Below, one piece after another: positions 17,334 through 17,500 of a stretch of DNA of 17,500 bases. The notes beneath the pieces were generated by a model. The model searched no databases, was not told the origin of the DNA, and saw only the letters and a program-made list of their open reading frames with translations. This stretch comes from Conus ventricosus (taxonomy: Eukaryota > Mollusca > Gastropoda > Neogastropoda > Conidae): positions 47,921,750 to 47,939,249 of the forward strand of contig CM031618.1 in assembly GCA_018398815.1 (NCBI GenBank), given 5' to 3'. The number at the start of each line of letters is the position of its first letter. Positions within the stretch are counted from its first letter, which is position 1. The position numbers were made by a program, and so were the translations under genes.

Positions 17334-17500
17334 GTGGATGCGTGCGTGCTTACGTGTATGCCTCAGCCACCGACCTGGTCTCACAACGGATGTCGATTAT
17401 TTCTTTCAAATCATATCAGTGTACATTCTAAATCGCATTTAGATTATAATGTTACAAACATTCATCATATGTATATCTTCTCCTTGTGTTATGCAAGCCT
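17332..17500. other. Unassigned sequence at window end
   Basis: Non-repetitive; no coding or RNA feature seen. Confidence 0.4.

Overview
The window looks like accessory, repeat-rich DNA from a eukaryotic nuclear genome, most likely a marine invertebrate and plausibly a mollusc. The basis is long CT/GA, CA and CG microsatellites, several minisatellite families, an L2-type LINE with an ATT tail, a LINE with a TTGTTC tail, and a Ty3/gypsy element of the Gmr1 pol order. The taxon is an inference. No intact host protein gene, tRNA or rRNA could be supported. Most long open frames are translations of tandem repeats, which stay open by composition.

Layout. 1-1166: a 52-bp minisatellite with a homogeneous core and degenerate flank, interrupted by (GA)n. 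1470-2213: a second minisatellite of about 42 bp, studded with CACGTG palindromes. 2214-4600: mostly unassigned sequence with (CT)n, a (CA)n/(CG)n tract of Z-DNA type and a two-copy 48-bp duplication. About 4600-12297: a decayed minus-strand LTR retrotransposon. Read on the minus strand it goes gag, zinc knuckles, protease, integrase, reverse transcriptase, RNase H, then 3' UTR, polypurine tract and 3' LTR. Integrase lies upstream of reverse transcriptase, the reverse of ordinary Ty3/gypsy. A 5'-truncated L2 LINE (5530 to about 7675, same strand) sits inside its 3' UTR. 12298-14436: four tandem arrays in a row (44 bp, CT, 23 bp, 50 bp). The 50-bp unit shares a core with the 52-bp array at the left end, in opposite orientation. 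14437-15526: a 5'-truncated plus-strand LINE with a decayed RT and C-terminal zinc motif, ending in AATAAA and TTGTTC repeats that run directly into (CT)n. 15636-17500: a possible old tRNA-derived SINE, an 18-bp repeat, a diverged dispersed repeat and another (CT)n.

The three retroelements are broken by frameshifts and stops, so nothing here is predicted to be autonomously active. The points most worth following are the Gmr1-like pol order, the nested LINE, an in-frame duplication around the first integrase catalytic motif, and a minisatellite core shared by two distant, inverted arrays.
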